In this document: positions 24,529-33,327 of the stretch, piece by piece
Position numbering within the stretch: the first letter of the stretch is position 1
Layout of the letters: each line of letters begins with the position of its first letter
NCBI GenBank assembly: GCA_900321605.1
Contig: ONWR01000002.1
Span: 1 to 64,000, forward strand
Origin: an uncultured Bacteroidales bacterium
GTDB taxonomy: Bacteria; Bacteroidota; Bacteroidia; Bacteroidales; Paludibacteraceae
Length of the DNA: 64,000 nucleotides
Direction of reading: 5' to 3'
The notes under the pieces: model-generated
Database searches by the model: none
The model's input: the letters and a program-made list of their open reading frames with translations, nothing else
Told to the model about the DNA's origin: nothing
Translations under genes and position numbers: made by a program

Positions 24529-24564
24529 ATTTTAAATGAATTTAAAATCTGGAGCTTCGGCTTC

Positions 24565-24595
24565 GTCGAGTTGCGTAAGCGAGCTTACACTCGAC
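24565..24595 (-). promoter_or_regulatory. Leader hairpin of the uronate operon
   Basis: GTCGAGT (24565-24571) pairs with ACTCGAC (24589-24595), and GTAAGC (24575-24580) pairs with GCTTAC (24583-24588), with a 3-nt bulge. It lies in the ~115-nt leader between promoter and uxaC start, 37 nt before the ATG. No T-tract follows, so it is not a simple terminator. Confidence 0.5.
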
Positions 24596-24649
24596 TTGCA
24601 CGAACCTTCATACTTGTTAAATTTATTAAGTTAAATGAATTTGCGAGTG

Positions 24650-24681
24650 CAAAGTTACGAAAAATAAATGACATATGCAAG
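24650..24681 (-). promoter_or_regulatory. Promoter of the uronate operon
   Basis: Minus strand CTTG (24681-24678), 20 bp, TAACTTTG (24657-24650). Confidence 0.8.
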
Positions 24682-24769
24682 CATATGCCATTCTTTTGTC
24701 ACTTTTTCACCATTTGTGTCAATTTTTCTACATCTAATTATAAAGTATTTCATATAAAATGTTCGAAAA

Positions 24770-24801
24770 TTTGTTTATATCAAAAAAAAGTAGTATCTTT
24801 G
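24770..24801 (+). promoter_or_regulatory. Promoter of the polyprenyl synthase gene
   Basis: TTTG (24770-24773), 20 bp, TATCTTTG (24794-24801). The start codon follows at 24819. Confidence 0.85.
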
Positions 24802-24818
24802 CAGTCGTTTTTGAATAG

Positions 24819-25808
24819 ATGGCAGATTTATCAGACATAAGGAAGCCGATAGAGGCAGAATGGAAGCAGTACGAGCGGATGATGGAGAGTTCGCTGCGTG
24901 CCGACAATAAGTTGCAGCAAGAAGTGCTGCGCTACGTGGGTTCACGTCGCGGCAAACAGTTGCGACCGTTGTTGGTGTTGTTAGCCGCACAGATCTGTAA
25001 TCCTGTGACGGACAAGACGCTTAAGTCTGCTGTTGCGTTGGAGTTGTTGCACACAGCGAGTCTGATTCATGACGATGTGGTGGATGATTCGGATATGCGC
25101 AGAGGAGTAGCGGCTGTTCATACCAAATGGACCAACAAAGTGGCGGTACTCATTGGCGATTACATGTTAGCGAAAGTCATCGGGCTGACCGCCGAAGTGC
25201 GTAACATCCGGATCTTGGAGATTGTAGCGAACCTCGGTAAAAGCCTTAGTAGCGGCGAGATGGTACAACTGCACGTCGGACAATCAATGTGGATTGACGA
25301 GGAGCAATATTATAAGGTGATCGAACAGAAAACGGCACAACTCTTTCAGGCTTGCGCTGAAGCCGGAGCTGAGAGTGCAGGTTGTACCCAGCGGCAACGA
25401 GCTGCCTTGCGGGAATATGGAAGGCTGTTGGGTCTCTGCTTCCAAATCAAAGACGATATTTTTGATTACAGCGACTTGGAGGAAATCGGTAAGCCGACCA
25501 TGAGCGATTTGCGCGACGGCAAAGTGACGCTGCCGCTCATCGAAGCCCTGAGGCGGGCTCCGAAAGACGAGGCGGAGGAGATTAAAAACCTCACCCCGAC
25601 CCTCTCCCAAGGAGAGGGAGAAGAGCAGAAACGCGCGCTTGAGAAAGTGAAAGCGTTTGTGATGCGGTTCAAGGGAGACGAGTACGCCGTGCAGAAGATG
25701 ATCGAATACAAAAAGAAAGCCACGGAAGCATTGAATGTGTTCCGTGACTCAGAGGAGAAAAGAAGTCTAATCGGATTACTCGACTACGCCATCAATAGAG
25801 TTCAGTAA
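24819..25808 (+). CDS. Polyprenyl diphosphate synthase
   Basis: A 329-aa trans-isoprenyl diphosphate synthase that probably makes the side chain of menaquinone. The first aspartate-rich motif is LIHDDVVDDSDMRRG (~88-102), the second is FQIKDDIFDYSDLEEIGKPTMSDLRDGKVTLP (~208-240). RRGKQLRPLLVLLAAQI gives the isopentenyl diphosphate-binding arginines. An in-frame palindromic repeat at 25589-25625 adds the peptide NLTPTLSQGEGEEQ near residues 258-271, in a helical linker after the second motif. It is otherwise of normal length. The chain length of the product cannot be told from this. Confidence 0.92.
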   Translation: MADLSDIRKPIEAEWKQYERMMESSLRADNKLQQEVLRYVGSRRGKQLRPLLVLLAAQICNPVTDKTLKSAVALELLHTASLIHDDVVDDSDMRRGVAAVHTKWTNKVAVLIGDYMLAKVIGLTAEVRNIRILEIVANLGKSLSSGEMVQLHVGQSMWIDEEQYYKVIEQKTAQLFQACAEAGAESAGCTQRQRAALREYGRLLGLCFQIKDDIFDYSDLEEIGKPTMSDLRDGKVTLPLIEALRRAPKDEAEEIKNLTPTLSQGEGEEQKRALEKVKAFVMRFKGDEYAVQKMIEYKKKATEALNVFRDSEEKRSLIGLLDYAINRVQ

Positions 25809-25866
25809 AAGACCGCTTCGCTCAAAGACAAAAGACCGCAGGCTTTGCCTGCTAAAAGAGTAAAGA
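25805..25866. repeat. gaccgcttcgct-type interspersed repeat
   Basis: AAAGACCGCTTCGCTCAAAG..AAAAGACCGCAGG..TAAAAGAGTAAAGAC fills the gap between the prenyl synthase and sufD stop codons. Confidence 0.65.
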
Positions 25867-26484
25867 CTAAAATGTCTCTTCTTCGAAGAACGTTAAAATG
25901 TTAGCTTTTATTTTTTCGTCTGAAATTGTTTCAACAACTTCTTTCATAAACGCGTTAACGAGGAGTTGACGCGCTTTTTGTTTGTCGATGCCTCGTTGCT
26001 GCATGTAGAAGAGGGCGGACTCGTCGAGTTGTCCGGTAGAAGCACCATGAGTTGCTTTGACATCATCGGCGTAGATCTCCAATTGGGGTTGTGTGCGCAT
26101 TTCTGCGGTGTCAGAGAGAAGCAGATTGCGGTTCGTCTGATGGGCTTCGGTCTTCTGTGCGTCGGGAACGATCTTGAGGTCGCCGATAAAACGACCACGG
26201 GAGTTGTCCGCCAAGACGAATTTGATGAGTTGGTTCGAGGTGCCTCCTCCGACAGCGTGCGTGACGTGGGTCTCAGCGGTGACAGATTCGTCACCGTGCA
26301 AGTTCTCTAATCCGTAAATCTCTGTCCGGCATCCTTCGCCTAATTGGTTCACCGTAATAGAGAACGAGGCATTGATCACATGTATTTTCACATGCGAACC
26401 GGCTTCCTGGTCGATTTGAAGATTTACTTCCTCGTTGATGAAGACACGCTCAAATATTTCGCCTTTAGATATTCTCATATCCAT
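25867..26484 (-). CDS. sufD: Short SufD-like Fe-S cluster assembly protein
   Basis: A ~205-aa SufB/SufD-family scaffold component. I start it at the ATG at 26484 (MDMRISKGEIFERVF), which overlaps the end of sufC; the upstream open frame lies inside sufC. The conserved core is complete: IYGLENLHGDESVTAETHVTHAVGGGTSNQLIKFVLADNSRGRFIGDL, then RNLLLSDTAEMRTQPQLEIYADDVKATHGASTGQLDESALFYMQQRGI, with the SufD-type His in KATHGA. Bacteroidota SufD is usually ~440 aa, so the N-terminal half is missing here. No sufB, sufS or sufE is adjacent. It is either a reduced SufD or a one-scaffold minimal system. Confidence 0.85.
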   Translation of the reverse strand: MDMRISKGEIFERVFINEEVNLQIDQEAGSHVKIHVINASFSITVNQLGEGCRTEIYGLENLHGDESVTAETHVTHAVGGGTSNQLIKFVLADNSRGRFIGDLKIVPDAQKTEAHQTNRNLLLSDTAEMRTQPQLEIYADDVKATHGASTGQLDESALFYMQQRGIDKQKARQLLVNAFMKEVVETISDEKIKANILTFFEEETF

Positions 26485-27211
26485 GTTCTTCGAGTTCGAG
26501 GGCAAGGGACTTATCACCTGTTTTGACGATCTTACCATCAGCGAGGACGTGTACGAAATCCGGGACGATGTAGTCCAAGAGACGCTGATAGTGGGTAATG
26601 ACGATCGAGGCGTTTTGCGGGGTCTTGAGTTTGTTGACTCCTTCGGCTACGATGCGGAGGGCATCGATATCAAGACCGGAGTCTGTCTCGTCCAAGATAG
26701 AGAGACAGGGTTCGAGCATCGCCATTTGGAAGATCTCGTTTTTTTTCTTCTCACCGCCGGAGAAACCTTCGTTGACCGAACGGTTATTGAGTTTATCGGG
26801 CAGTTCAAGGAGTTTTTTCTTCTCGCGCATCAATGCGAGGAACTCTTTGGGTGCGATGGGTTCTTTTCCTTCGTATTCGCGTTTGGCATTGATGGCAGCG
26901 CGCATGAAATTGGTCATGCTGACACCCGGGATCTCTACGGGATATTGAAAAGAAAGGAACACGCCCGCACGTGCGCGCACTTCCGCGGGCATAGCGAGCA
27001 GGTCTTGTCCTTTGAGATAGACCTCGCCGGACGTTACTTCGTACGCAGGATTGCCGGTAAGAACCGCAGAGAGGGTCGATTTACCTGCTCCGTTCGGTCC
27101 CATGATCGCGTGTACCTCACCTTCGTTGATGACGAGGTTGACACCTTTGAGAATCTCCTTTCCGCCGATGGAGGCATGCAAATCTTTTATAGTTAAAAGA
27201 TTATTTGACAT
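26465..27211 (-). CDS. sufC: SufC Fe-S cluster assembly ATPase
   Basis: A 248-aa ABC-type ATPase of the SUF Fe-S assembly machinery. Walker A is MGPNGAGKST (~36-45). The signature is EGFSGGEKKKNEIFQMAMLEP, the SufC hallmark. Walker B is LSILDETDSGLDIDAL, and the switch His is VITHYQRLL. It overlaps sufD by 20 bp, so the two are translationally coupled. SufC normally works with SufB and SufD; here only the short SufD-like partner is present at the locus. Confidence 0.95.
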   Translation of the reverse strand: MSNNLLTIKDLHASIGGKEILKGVNLVINEGEVHAIMGPNGAGKSTLSAVLTGNPAYEVTSGEVYLKGQDLLAMPAEVRARAGVFLSFQYPVEIPGVSMTNFMRAAINAKREYEGKEPIAPKEFLALMREKKKLLELPDKLNNRSVNEGFSGGEKKKNEIFQMAMLEPCLSILDETDSGLDIDALRIVAEGVNKLKTPQNASIVITHYQRLLDYIVPDFVHVLADGKIVKTGDKSLALELEEHGYENI

Positions 27212-27232
27212 TTGTGATTTGAAATTTGTGAT

Positions 27233-28300
27233 TTATAATTGGCTCATGACCACTTCTCCGACGGCCTGAAGGGTTGATTTGGAGATGTTGTCCATGTTGT
27301 CGTTACGGGTGTGCCACCAGTGGGGAAAACCCGTTGCATTGCGGATGTCATAGTGGATGACATCTACGCAGGGAATGCCGGCAATATAGTTGATATAATA
27401 ATGGTCATCGGTAATGGGGTACGACTGCTGGTTGTTGAACATCGAGCCGTAACCGAGTTTCTGCGCTGCCGCCCAGATCTGCTGCTGGTAGTTGCCTGCA
27501 TACTGGGTAGAATACATCTCTTTGGGGAACGAGGCATCGGGAGCACCGACCATGTCTAACACAATACCAAATCGGTATTGTGGATTTGAAGATTTGACAA
27601 TTTGAGAATTAGAAGATTCTGAGAATTGCGGATTTGACTTTTGTGCATAATTGGTAGCCCATAGTTGGGAACCGAGGCACCATGTATCCTCCCGTTCGAC
27701 ACCGGTATAGACACGCGGCGTGCCCATATCTTCTACATCGAAGAAGATGATGTCGACAGGGACATTTACCATTTGGTCATTTATTGAGTCATTGTGACAT
27801 TTCTGTCTCAGACCTATTTGTCGGGCAACTTCGAGGAGGACGCCGACACCGGAGGCTCCATCATTGGCACCCGGGACGTTATAATAACGGTCGGAATAGT
27901 TCTCTTCTTCATCACACCAAGGACGTGTGTCGTAATGAGCACCTAAGAGGATGCGTGGACGGGATAACCCCTCCCCGTCCCTTCCCTCAAGGGAGGGAGT
28001 AAAGTGGGCGATGATGTTGTAGATCTGCTGCATGTGGCCTCGGTAGTCAGGCATTTGACCGCGTTGGAGCTCCACCTCCGCTCCGAAAGAACGGAGTTTC
28101 TGAATGAGCCACACGGCACAGTCATTATGTCCTTTGCTATTCGGTACACGCGGACCAAAAGACATCTGTTTATCTATGTACGCATAGGCAGAGTCAGCAC
28201 AGAAAGCAGGACGGTCAAGTGTCTTTGGTTTCGACGAACATGCCGAAAACAAAAGCGCACCCATTAAAAATGAAAAACCAAGAATGAATATCTTTTTCAT
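27233..28300 (-). CDS. M28-family lipoprotein peptidase (glutaminyl cyclase-like)
   Basis: A zinc-dependent M28 exopeptidase or glutaminyl-peptide cyclotransferase-like lipoprotein. I chose the ATG at 28300 (MKKIFILGFSFLMGALLFSACSS), which gives a lipobox with Cys21; it overlaps the prs stop codon (ATGA). Metal-site motifs are LLGAHYDTRPWCDEE, PGANDGASGVGVLLEVAR and DIIFFDVEDMG. Two interspersed repeats are in frame: HFTPSLEGRDGEGLSR (27955-28005, palindromic family) just before the HYDTRP motif, and KSNPQFSESSNSQIVKSSNP (27578-27640). Both probably sit in loops. It follows prs directly. Confidence 0.88.
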   Translation of the reverse strand: MKKIFILGFSFLMGALLFSACSSKPKTLDRPAFCADSAYAYIDKQMSFGPRVPNSKGHNDCAVWLIQKLRSFGAEVELQRGQMPDYRGHMQQIYNIIAHFTPSLEGRDGEGLSRPRILLGAHYDTRPWCDEEENYSDRYYNVPGANDGASGVGVLLEVARQIGLRQKCHNDSINDQMVNVPVDIIFFDVEDMGTPRVYTGVEREDTWCLGSQLWATNYAQKSNPQFSESSNSQIVKSSNPQYRFGIVLDMVGAPDASFPKEMYSTQYAGNYQQQIWAAAQKLGYGSMFNNQQSYPITDDHYYINYIAGIPCVDVIHYDIRNATGFPHWWHTRNDNMDNISKSTLQAVGEVVMSQL

Positions 28301-29256
28301 CGCATGTTTGTTTCGCTGATAGAAGTATGGTTTTGGATAGCAAGAATCGTCTGTGCGATGGATGTAGCGAGGGACACTACATGCAGTTTGGAGCAATGTT
28401 TCTCATCCGTTGGGAGGGAGTCCGTGCAAACGAGTTCTTCCAGTTCCGACTCTTCGATTCGTTCGCAAGCATTTCCGCTGAGCACGCCATGCGAAACGAT
28501 GGCTCGCACGGATTTAGCGCCTCCTGCTTTCATGACTTGAGCCGCTTTACAAAGCGTTCCGGCAGTGTCGGCGATGTCATCAATGATGACTACATCTTTG
28601 CCGTACACGTCACCCAAGACACGCATCTCCGATACTTTGTTAAAGTCGGGGCGATGTTTATAGCAGATGACCATCGGCACTTCGCGGTCGGTCATTACGT
28701 GCAGTTTCTTAGCGAAGTTAGAGGCACGTTTAGAGCCTCCAACGTCCGGCGAAGCCACAATCAGTTTCTTGAGGTTGAGTCCCGCGATATACGGTGCGAG
28801 CACGTTTGAACCATAGATATGATCAACAGGGATGTCGAAGAATCCTTGGATCTGCTCAGCATGGAGATCGACGGTGATGATTCGGTCAGCTCCGGCAGCT
28901 TGGAGCATGTTCGCCACCAGTTTGGCACCGATCGAAACACGCGGTTTGTCTTTTCTGTCCTGACGAGCCCATCCGAAGTACGGAATGACTGCGATGACCT
29001 TGTAAGCGCTGGCACGTTTGGCTGCGTCGATCATGAGCAGCAGTTCCATCAGATTGTCGCTGGACGGACAGGTCGGCTGAACGAGATAGACGGATTGACC
29101 ACGAACGGATTCCTCGAAATAAGTGCAGAACTCACCGTCAGAGAAACGGTCCACGTGCACATTACCCAATTGGCAACCCAATACGTCACACACGCGTTTC
29201 GCCAAATCCAGGCCTTTCGAACCGGCGAAAACCTTAAACTGACTTGTTTCTTGCAT
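28297..29256 (-). CDS. prs: Ribose-phosphate pyrophosphokinase
   Basis: Makes PRPP from ribose 5-phosphate and ATP for nucleotide synthesis. The start is at 29256 (MQETSQFKVFAGSKGLDLAKRV), as in Bacteroidota homologues. SDGEFCTYFEESVRGQSVYLVQPTCPSSDNLMELLLMIDAAKRASA, the metal-binding ITVDLHAEQIQGFFDIPVDHIYG, and the PRPP loop DVVIIDDIADTAGTLCKAA are all present. The ~319-aa length is normal. It is followed with a 4-bp overlap by the M28 gene and preceded after 13 bp by the DUF4290 gene. Confidence 0.96.
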   Translation of the reverse strand: MQETSQFKVFAGSKGLDLAKRVCDVLGCQLGNVHVDRFSDGEFCTYFEESVRGQSVYLVQPTCPSSDNLMELLLMIDAAKRASAYKVIAVIPYFGWARQDRKDKPRVSIGAKLVANMLQAAGADRIITVDLHAEQIQGFFDIPVDHIYGSNVLAPYIAGLNLKKLIVASPDVGGSKRASNFAKKLHVMTDREVPMVICYKHRPDFNKVSEMRVLGDVYGKDVVIIDDIADTAGTLCKAAQVMKAGGAKSVRAIVSHGVLSGNACERIEESELEELVCTDSLPTDEKHCSKLHVVSLATSIAQTILAIQNHTSISETNMR

Positions 29257-29269
29257 ATTGGTATTCAGT

Positions 29270-29575
29270 TTATTTTTTCTTTTTCTTACCCATAAGTTGC
29301 GCATTCGGTTGCGCCATCAGTTGCTCGAAGACGGCAGATTCTCCTTTGAGTTTACCACCGGAGAGCCGCAGCAGATCCTCACGTACACGCTGAATGCCCG
29401 CTTCCTGATCGCGATTCCAGATCAGGTTGCGCTGACGCATACATTGCGCGATATACACCTCCAATGAGTCACGCTCCGGACCGACCGGCAGAGAGCACGC
29501 ATAGCCGATCATATCTTGTACAATGCGTCCATAGTTACGCATTTGTATCGGTGTTGTATTACGATGCAGTTCCAT
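29270..29575 (-). CDS. DUF4290-like small protein
   Basis: A 101-aa cytosolic protein. The N-terminal half, NTTPIQMRNYGRIVQDMIGYACSLPVGPERDSLEVYIAQCMRQRN, matches the pattern of DUF4290 proteins of Bacteroidota (MPEYGRNVQxMVxYAxxIxDREER). The C-terminus is a lysine-rich tail, MGKKKKK. It is shorter than typical members (~180-200 aa), so the usual C-terminal part is missing. The function is unknown. It overlaps the stop of the EEP gene by one base and precedes prs. Confidence 0.7.
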   Translation of the reverse strand: MELHRNTTPIQMRNYGRIVQDMIGYACSLPVGPERDSLEVYIAQCMRQRNLIWNRDQEAGIQRVREDLLRLSGGKLKGESAVFEQLMAQPNAQLMGKKKKK

Positions 29576-30663
29576 TATTTTTTACGAATTAAATAGATCA
29601 TAGTCGGGAAGTGGTCTCCATAGCCATTCTGCCAAACACCACCTTTGTGGGTACGCAGCGGAGCACCTTTGTCCTTGCCCTCCTGTACGGTCAGGAAAGG
29701 TTTGTTGAAGACCTGCGATTTCCAGAACGCCCATTTGCCGCTGTTCTTATCTTCATTGAGGAGCGGCTCGGAGATGATGATCTGGTCGAAGAGGTTCCAA
29801 CCTCCGTTATAGAACAAGGTACCTGTTCCGTTAGCGAGATGGATCCACATGGTGTTATACCATCCTTGTTTCTCCACCTGTTTGGGTTTCTTACGCGCCT
29901 TGATCACCTCCTTGCAGGAATGGTTATCGGGGTCATCGTTCAAGTCACCCATAATGATTATCTTCGCGTTAGCGTCGGTACGATAGATCGAGTCGCAGAT
30001 GTGCATACAGAGCATAGCGGCTGTGTCACGTCCCGGACGGGAAGAGAGCTCGCCTCCGTAACGGCTCGGCCAGTGGTTCGTGATCATATGGATCTTCTCG
30101 GGTTTACCGTCACCGATGAGATAACCGGAAACGAGCAACTGAAGACGCGTCTTGATCTCACCACCGTCGGCATAGTGTGCTTTGAGTTCATAACCTGCTA
30201 CATGCGAAGGTTTGAAGAGCGTGGAGTCATACAAGAAGCCCACATCCACACCACGGCGATCGGGACCCTCCAAGAGGATCGGTTTGAGCCGACGACCATA
30301 GGTCTTGTTGGTCTCCCGACAGAGGTCATAGAGACAACCTATATTCTCCACCTCGGCTACACCGATACAAGCGGCACCACGAGGATCATAATCCAAGCCC
30401 AAAGCAGCAACGGCCTCCGACATCTTCTTGATTTTGTTCTCGTACTTGTACGAGTTCCATTTCATACCACCGTCGGGCAGGTACTCATAGTCGTTTTTGC
30501 CCTCATCGTGAATAGTGTCAAAGAGGTTCTCCAAGTTGTAAAAAGCAATACAACGGACATACTGACCTTGACCCAACTGATCAGCCTTTTTGTTTTCTGC
30601 GCTCAGAGAAGCGCTGCATGTTAACAGCAGAGCTGCTACCCATAACATTGCGTGTGTTTTCAT
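29575..30663 (-). CDS. Secreted endonuclease/exonuclease/phosphatase family protein
   Basis: A 362-aa exported EEP-fold hydrolase. The signal peptide is MKTHAMLWVAALLLTCSASLSA. RCIAFYNLENLFDTIHDEG holds the conserved Asn/Glu pair. ACIGVAEVENIGCLYDL has the second Glu. MITNHWPSRYGGELSSR has the NHWPSR motif, and IIMGDLNDDPDNHSC is the Asp-x-Asn motif. The end HKGGVWQNGYGDHFPTMIYLI carries the final Asp-His pair. The substrate could be nucleic acid or a phosphoester. It is first in the operon with DUF4290, prs and M28, behind a canonical promoter. Confidence 0.9.
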   Translation of the reverse strand: MKTHAMLWVAALLLTCSASLSAENKKADQLGQGQYVRCIAFYNLENLFDTIHDEGKNDYEYLPDGGMKWNSYKYENKIKKMSEAVAALGLDYDPRGAACIGVAEVENIGCLYDLCRETNKTYGRRLKPILLEGPDRRGVDVGFLYDSTLFKPSHVAGYELKAHYADGGEIKTRLQLLVSGYLIGDGKPEKIHMITNHWPSRYGGELSSRPGRDTAAMLCMHICDSIYRTDANAKIIIMGDLNDDPDNHSCKEVIKARKKPKQVEKQGWYNTMWIHLANGTGTLFYNGGWNLFDQIIISEPLLNEDKNSGKWAFWKSQVFNKPFLTVQEGKDKGAPLRTHKGGVWQNGYGDHFPTMIYLIRKK

Positions 30664-30704
30664 ACTATTTGGTGTTAATTAAAAGCATTTTTCCAAATCG
30701 GCTA

Positions 30705-30736
30705 CAAAATTACTCATAATTTTTGATATATGCAAA
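30705..30736 (-). promoter_or_regulatory. Promoter of the EEP-DUF4290-prs-M28 operon
   Basis: Minus strand TTTG (30736-30733), 20 bp, TAATTTTG (30712-30705). A weaker plus-strand -7 box, TAATTTTG at 30817-30824, lies before the glycosyltransferase gene without a good -33 element. Confidence 0.8.
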
Positions 30737-30850
30737 TAATTTTATTAAAATAATAAAAAAAGATAGCAGAATGGTGATTTTCTTAGATACAAACCGAATA
30801 TATCAAAAAAAAAGTGTAATTTTGTATGCTGAAAATAAATTAGAATAGAT

Positions 30851-32251
30851 ATGATTAGTACATTTCATCTTCCCGGGCGGATTTGCTCCACTTCGGCTAT
30901 CAGGGACATCGCATCCCGTGCAAACACTCCGTACACCATGATTTGTCTCAAACCGGATATAGAATGGATTTATCTGGGACAAGAACGAATGATTCAAGTA
31001 CTCCAAATGACCGGCGCTACGATGGTGTACAGCGACCATTTTAATAAGTCGTTAGTCGATGGTCAATGGTCGATCGGTGAAGCGCCTGTGATTGATTATC
31101 AGGAGGGTGCGCTGCGCGATGATTTTGAGTTCGGAGCTGTGATGTTATGGGATACCGAGAAACTGAAAGCGCTCGTTGCGCAGATGGATGCCGAGTATGA
31201 GTTTGCAGGGCTGTATGACCTGCGGTTGAGAGCCACAGAATGTACGAAGGAAGGATGCACCATGAACGAAGGAGTTGATTTGGTCCATATTCCGGAGTAT
31301 TTGTACTACGAAGTAGAGAGCGACACGCGTAAGTCGGGAGAGAAACTGTTTGACTATGTCGATCCGCGAAACCGCGGTGTGCAGATAGAGATGGAGCAAT
31401 GCGTGACCGCGCATCTCAAACGCATCGGTGCGTACCTCAAGCCGGGTGAATACAAGGAGCTTTCCGTATTCAGTAATCAGTTATCCGATTATCCCGTTAC
31501 TGCCAGTGTTATCATTCCTTGTAAGAATCGTGCCCGCACGATCGCGGACGCAATACATAGCGCGTTGAGCCAGAAAGTACGAGAGGGGTATAGTTTCAAC
31601 GTCATTGTGGTCGATGACAACTCTACCGACGGAACTGCGGAGATCATTAAAAACCTCTCCCTAACCCTCCCCACAAGGGAGGGAACTCCAGAACTGATCT
31701 ATATTGCGCAGGATAAGACTTGGCACGCGATAGGCGGCAACTGGAACGTGGCTATCCATGATCCTCGTTGCGGCAAGTATGCTATTCAGTTGGACAGTGA
31801 CGATACGTATTTTGACGAAACGACCGTACAGCGGTTCATTGATGCCTTTGAAGATGAAGAAGGTACGAAATACGGCATGGTGATCGGTACGTACCAATTG
31901 ACGAATATGGACGGCGAGATTCTTCCTCCGGGAGTGATCGACCATCGGGAATGGACGGATGAGAACGGTCGCAATAACGCATTGCGAATCAACGGATTAG
32001 GTGCTCCACGTGGATTCTTTGTACCGCTTCTTCGTACCATCAATTATCCGACTACCAAGTACGGCGAGGACTATGCGGTGGGTCTAAGGATCAGCCGAGA
32101 CTACCCTATCGGTCGCATCTATGACGTGGTGTATAACTGCCGCCGCTGGGAGGATAACTCCGATGCGAACTGCGACATCGTAGCCATGAACCGCAATAAC
32201 TGGTACAAAGACAAACTGAGGACATTTGAGCTGAAGGCGAGGAAGGATTAG
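30851..32251 (+). CDS. Glycosyltransferase family 2 protein
   Basis: A 466-aa GT-A fold glycosyltransferase, probably for a cell-surface polysaccharide. The catalytic domain starts near residue 217: [36 protein letters not shown], then [15 protein letters not shown] (the DxD-like metal site). [35 protein letters not shown] follows. The N-terminal ~215 residues are a second GT-like module ([28 protein letters not shown]) without clear catalytic motifs. A palindromic repeat at 31652-31684 adds [14 protein letters not shown] between the nucleotide-binding strands. Its stop codon lies in a gattagtg repeat shared with the next start. Confidence 0.88.
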   Translation: MISTFHLPGRICSTSAIRDIASRANTPYTMICLKPDIEWIYLGQERMIQVLQMTGATMVYSDHFNKSLVDGQWSIGEAPVIDYQEGALRDDFEFGAVMLWDTEKLKALVAQMDAEYEFAGLYDLRLRATECTKEGCTMNEGVDLVHIPEYLYYEVESDTRKSGEKLFDYVDPRNRGVQIEMEQCVTAHLKRIGAYLKPGEYKELSVFSNQLSDYPVTASVIIPCKNRARTIADAIHSALSQKVREGYSFNVIVVDDNSTDGTAEIIKNLSLTLPTREGTPELIYIAQDKTWHAIGGNWNVAIHDPRCGKYAIQLDSDDTYFDETTVQRFIDAFEDEEGTKYGMVIGTYQLTNMDGEILPPGVIDHREWTDENGRNNALRINGLGAPRGFFVPLLRTINYPTTKYGEDYAVGLRISRDYPIGRIYDVVYNCRRWEDNSDANCDIVAMNRNNWYKDKLRTFELKARKD

Positions 32252-32274
32252 TGGATTAGTGGTTTAGTGGATTA

Positions 32275-33327
32275 GTGGATATTCGTGTTGGGATATTAAC
32301 GGCTCCGCAGATTGAGTTTGAGCAGCGGGAGAAGACGTTCGTTCTAAAGAACGTGCGGATCGGTATTGGTTTTCATTGGGACCGCCATGAAGACCAAGAG
32401 TTCGCCGGTTCTTTGGAGATTCGTAACAACGCAGATGGGACTCAAACGGCTATCAACACCATTGATTTAGAGGACTATCTGTGTTCGGTTATCTCGTCCG
32501 AGATGTCCGCCAACAGTCCTATGGAGCTGCTCAAAGCTCACGCGGTCATCAGCCGTTCGTGGGCAATACGCGCAATCCAAAAACCCAATCACGAGGGTTT
32601 TCATGTCTGTGCAGATGATCACTGTCAGCGGTACGAGGGGCTCAGGCGAATGAGACAATCGTGCCCCGATGGGGCTAAGAACGAAAGGGCGGTAGAGGCC
32701 GTTCGCGCCACCAAAGGACAGGTCTTGGTCTATGGCGATGAGATCTGTGACTGCCGGTACTACAAGTGTTGCGGAGGAAAAACAGAAGTTTGGCGGACTT
32801 GCTGGGAAGACATCGACGTGCCTTATATTCAGTCGGTTAGATGCGATTGGTGTAAGAATCCTTCGCCTAAAGTGCTGCGTCTGGTGCTCAATGACTATGA
32901 TCAGGAGACGAAGGATTTTCGGGATTGGAGAGTGAGCTATACCGCGGATGAGTTGAGCGAGATCATTCGTACCAAATCGGGTATTGACTTTGGAGAGATC
33001 ATTGATCTGATTCCGCTTAAACGCGGGGCTTCGGGACGAATCTACGAACTCCGGATTGTGGGTTCCAAACACACGGAGATCATTGGCAAGGAGTTAAAGA
33101 TCCGTCTTTGGTTGTCCCGCACGTGTCTGTATAGCTCGTGGTTTGACATAGAGAAAAACCCTTCGTACATCGTACATCCGTCCTTCGTACTTACGGGTCA
33201 CGGGTGGGGCCACGGAGCAGGGCTTTGCCAGATAGGCGCAGCGGTGATGGCAAGCGAAGGAAAGAGTTACGAAGAAATACTGGATTATTACTATGCAGGT
33301 AGCCGACTTAGCGTTGCAACGCTCTAA
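32275..33327 (+). CDS. SpoIID/LytB domain protein
   Basis: A 350-aa SpoIID-family protein. Members can be peptidoglycan lytic transglycosylases; in Bacteroidota they often lie near envelope genes. INTIDLEDYLCSVISSEMSANSPMELLKAHAVISRSWA (~61-98) is the SpoIID core with the conserved Glu. CCGGKTEVWRTCWED and GHGWGHGAGLCQIGAAVMASEGKSYEEILDYYYAGSRL (the family end) are present. No signal peptide is visible. The start is GTG, itself inside a gattagtg tandem repeat. A repeat of the gtacat family (33151-33195) adds NPSYIVHPSFVLT before GHGWGHG. It overlaps the next gene by 35 bp. Confidence 0.85.
   Translation: MDIRVGILTAPQIEFEQREKTFVLKNVRIGIGFHWDRHEDQEFAGSLEIRNNADGTQTAINTIDLEDYLCSVISSEMSANSPMELLKAHAVISRSWAIRAIQKPNHEGFHVCADDHCQRYEGLRRMRQSCPDGAKNERAVEAVRATKGQVLVYGDEICDCRYYKCCGGKTEVWRTCWEDIDVPYIQSVRCDWCKNPSPKVLRLVLNDYDQETKDFRDWRVSYTADELSEIIRTKSGIDFGEIIDLIPLKRGASGRIYELRIVGSKHTEIIGKELKIRLWLSRTCLYSSWFDIEKNPSYIVHPSFVLTGHGWGHGAGLCQIGAAVMASEGKSYEEILDYYYAGSRLSVATL

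Noticed and set aside
23500..24840. A 446-codon plus-strand frame opposite uxaC
   Set aside because: Antisense shadow of a well-conserved enzyme; no motif, signal or promoter of its own.
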